This document shows positions 5,378-6,633 of a stretch of 6,633 nucleotides of DNA, piece after piece. Below the pieces are notes generated by a model. The model saw only the letters and a list, made by a program, of their open reading frames with translations, ran no database searches and was not told the origin of the DNA. The DNA is from JBFFSQ01 sp041572275 (GTDB lineage Bacteria > Pseudomonadota > Gammaproteobacteria > SZUA-229): the NCBI GenBank assembly GCA_041572275.1, contig JBFFSQ010000166.1, positions 1-6,633 on the forward strand, given 5' to 3'. The first letter of the stretch is position 1. Each line of letters starts with the position of its first letter. The position numbers were made by a program, and so were the translations under genes.

Positions 5378-5926
5378 ATGACCTCATCTGCAAAAATTGT
5401 ATTGTCCGTAGAAAGTGACAAGCTGGACTCTTTCTGTAACAAATTAATCAAACGCTCACGCAATATTGCCAAGACCCATGACGCCTTAATTACCCTGGAA
5501 ACTTTCATCACCCTGTTTGGCCAGGCGGCCCATGGCACAAATGAATACAAGACCATTGAAACACTCATCAAATCCTATACTGAACACACGCGTCAGCAAT
5601 TGATGGCGCAGGAAACTCGCAAATTAATTTCTGCTCTTAAACATTGCGCTCCAGAAGAACTGGCCACTATTCACACCCCACTATCACGAAATGGATTTTA
5701 TGAAATATTGCAGGTTGCTGTTATTGAATTGACTGCCGAAGAAATACGTCACGCACGTTCCTGGGCAAGTAACTGGATAACAGATGCCAAACATAAGGCT
5801 GAACAGGCCAGTGGCTACCCTGATGCTATGGATTTTAAATCGGCCGACATCAGTATTGAGGAGTTTCATGCCATAAGTGATGTGAGTAGATTTTTAGAAA
5901 GCCACACGGATGGAACAATAGAATAA
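5378..5926 (+). CDS. Unrecognised 182-residue soluble protein
   Basis: I do not recognise this protein. From MTSSAKIVLS it is 182 residues, without a signal peptide or membrane segment, so probably cytoplasmic. It looks mainly helical: residues 14-48 (DKLDSFCNKLIKRSRNIAKT onward), 56-92 (YKTIETLIKSYTEHTRQQLM onward), a middle block FYEILQVAVIELTAEEIRHA (107-126) and a C-terminal helix after SIEEFHAISD (159-168). It has two cysteines, C20 and C90. An in-frame GTG at 5324 would add 18 residues, but those codons overlap the likely promoter. The ribosome-binding site is weak (GAAG about 10 bases upstream). It is divergent from cobS, 82 bases away, with no sign of a role in cobalamin metabolism. 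A small CAAGT/ACTTG hairpin (5938-5951) follows the stop, without a T-run. Confidence 0.7.
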   Translation: MTSSAKIVLSVESDKLDSFCNKLIKRSRNIAKTHDALITLETFITLFGQAAHGTNEYKTIETLIKSYTEHTRQQLMAQETRKLISALKHCAPEELATIHTPLSRNGFYEILQVAVIELTAEEIRHARSWASNWITDAKHKAEQASGYPDAMDFKSADISIEEFHAISDVSRFLESHTDGTIE

Positions 5927-5973
5927 AGAGCCTGCCGCAAGTATTAACTTGTCGACTGATAATCAACTTTGAT

Positions 5974-6001
5974 TTGACACTAACTACAAAGATTCTATTA
6001 T
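5974..6001 (+). promoter_or_regulatory. Strong sigma-70-type promoter for the 128-residue gene
   Basis: A perfect -35 TTGACA (5974-5979), a 16-base spacer and TATTAT (5996-6001, five of six consensus bases) lie upstream of the gene. A second TATTAT at 5999-6004 gives a 19-base spacer. The start would fall near 6008, leaving a leader of about 50 bases that contains AAGGA. The gene therefore appears to be transcribed independently of the one before it. Confidence 0.6.
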
Positions 6002-6058
6002 TATCTATATTAGATCCAGCACAGATCTATAAGGATTTAATTAAAAAGGACACCTCCA

Positions 6059-6445
6059 ATGACGCATAGCATGCATATTTCAACTGAGATAAAGAACAGG
6101 ACAAGATGGCATGCCGTAACTGGAACCATCAATGTAGATGAACTCATCAAACATTTGCAGACACTCTACCAGTCACCCAACTTTGATTCGGCCATGAATG
6201 CTCTGTGGGACATTCGAGAAGCAAACTCATCATTAGTTACCAAAGAAGACGTGACTGTCCTGATAGATTTTCTCGTTAAACAATGGGGACATAACGCAAA
6301 AAACAAAATGGCACTCGTAGCAGCACGAGACCTGGAATATGGCATGTCAAGAATGTATCAAATCATGCTTGAAGGCCAGACCACGAGCAAAGTCGCAATA
6401 TTTAAAAACATGCAGGAAGCCGAAGACTGGATTGCAAAAAATTAA
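6059..6445 (+). CDS. SpoIIAA-like/STAS-fold protein, tentative
   Basis: This 128-residue soluble protein has no signal peptide. The order of elements suggests an alpha/beta fold: a strand at RWHAVTGTI (16-24), a helix at VDELIKHLQTLYQ (26-38), a strand at AMNALWDIR (45-53), a helix at TKEDVTVLIDFLVKQW (61-76) and a strand at NKMALVAAR (82-90). Then come the block DLEYGMSRMYQIML (91-104), a strand at KVAIFK (111-116) and a final helix MQEAEDWIAKN (118-128). The ending, a KVAIF-type strand and then an EAxxWI helix, is typical of SpoIIAA-like (STAS/SEC14-type) proteins in Proteobacteria, whose ligands and partners are mostly unknown. The start is supported by AAGGA eight bases upstream. I am confident that it is a gene but only moderately confident of the family. 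Confidence 0.75.
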   Translation: MTHSMHISTEIKNRTRWHAVTGTINVDELIKHLQTLYQSPNFDSAMNALWDIREANSSLVTKEDVTVLIDFLVKQWGHNAKNKMALVAARDLEYGMSRMYQIMLEGQTTSKVAIFKNMQEAEDWIAKN

Positions 6446-6539
6446 CAACCGCCGGCCAATCAAAACCGTCAGACTCTGACACAACACAATGCCCAATAAG
6501 CATACGCAAATATATTTAGCCTAACAACATCAAAACCTT

Positions 6540-6633
6540 ATGCCTCCACTCACTACAGAAAAAGAATTTGTATCCTATGCTGTGGAACTTATGCAGTCGA
6601 TCGGACCCGTTTATGCAAAACGCATGTTCGGGG
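6540..6633 (+). CDS. TfoX N-terminal-domain protein, 3' end beyond window
   Basis: The first 31 codons are visible before the right edge, beginning MPPLTTEKEFVSYAVELMQS and continuing with IGPVYAKRMFG. The pattern FVxYAxELMxxxGPVxAKRMFG is typical of the start of the TfoX N-terminal domain, found in Sxy/TfoX competence regulators and in many small stand-alone proteins of unknown role. Without the rest I cannot tell whether a C-terminal TfoX domain follows, so I assign no symbol. No clear ribosome-binding site precedes the ATG. It lies 94 bases downstream of the 128-residue gene on the same strand, without an obvious terminator between them. Confidence 0.75.
   Translation, partial: MPPLTTEKEFVSYAVELMQSIGPVYAKRMFG

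Overview
This window looks like chromosomal DNA from a gammaproteobacterium. The cobQ, cobS and btuF products align best in memory with gammaproteobacterial cobalamin genes. A CPXCG cysteine-rich protein, a DsrC/TusE-family protein and a TfoX N-terminal-domain protein also fit that group. The DsrC paralogue hints at a sulfur-metabolising lineage, but one gene cannot prove this and the species cannot be named from the sequence.

Layout. Positions 1-596 (minus strand) hold a DsrC-like protein gene followed by a CPXCG zinc-ribbon gene that runs off the left edge. A 270-base gap with three copies of a 13-base element separates them from a minus-strand lipoprotein gene (867-1424). Positions 1425-2105 carry no credible gene. 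Most of that gap (about 1601-2044) looks like a small non-coding element with matching inverted ends, each containing its own hairpin. Positions 2106-2990 (minus) encode the periplasmic corrinoid-binding protein BtuF. Divergent from it, 3121-4584 (plus) encodes cobyric acid synthase CobQ. Its 3' end overlaps the 3' end of convergent cobS (4561-5295, minus). Divergent from cobS is an unrecognised 182-residue protein (5378-5926, plus). Then come a 128-residue protein resembling the SpoIIAA-like/STAS fold (6059-6445, plus) and the first 31 codons of a TfoX N-terminal-domain protein (6540 to the right edge).

How the genes work together. BtuF captures corrinoid in the periplasm for an ABC importer. 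CobQ amidates adenosylcobyric acid a,c-diamide to cobyric acid. CobS joins adenosylcobinamide-GDP to alpha-ribazole. The three form a vitamin B12 uptake and late-synthesis cluster, but each is transcribed separately, and I see no cobalamin riboswitch in the gap between btuF and cobQ. The other genes have no evident link to cobalamin.

I found no convincing undescribed multi-gene system. The observations most worth checking are the DsrC-family protein that lacks both conserved C-terminal cysteines, the 444-base non-coding element, the codon-aligned tail overlap of cobQ and cobS, and the short open frame that overlaps the cobQ start.
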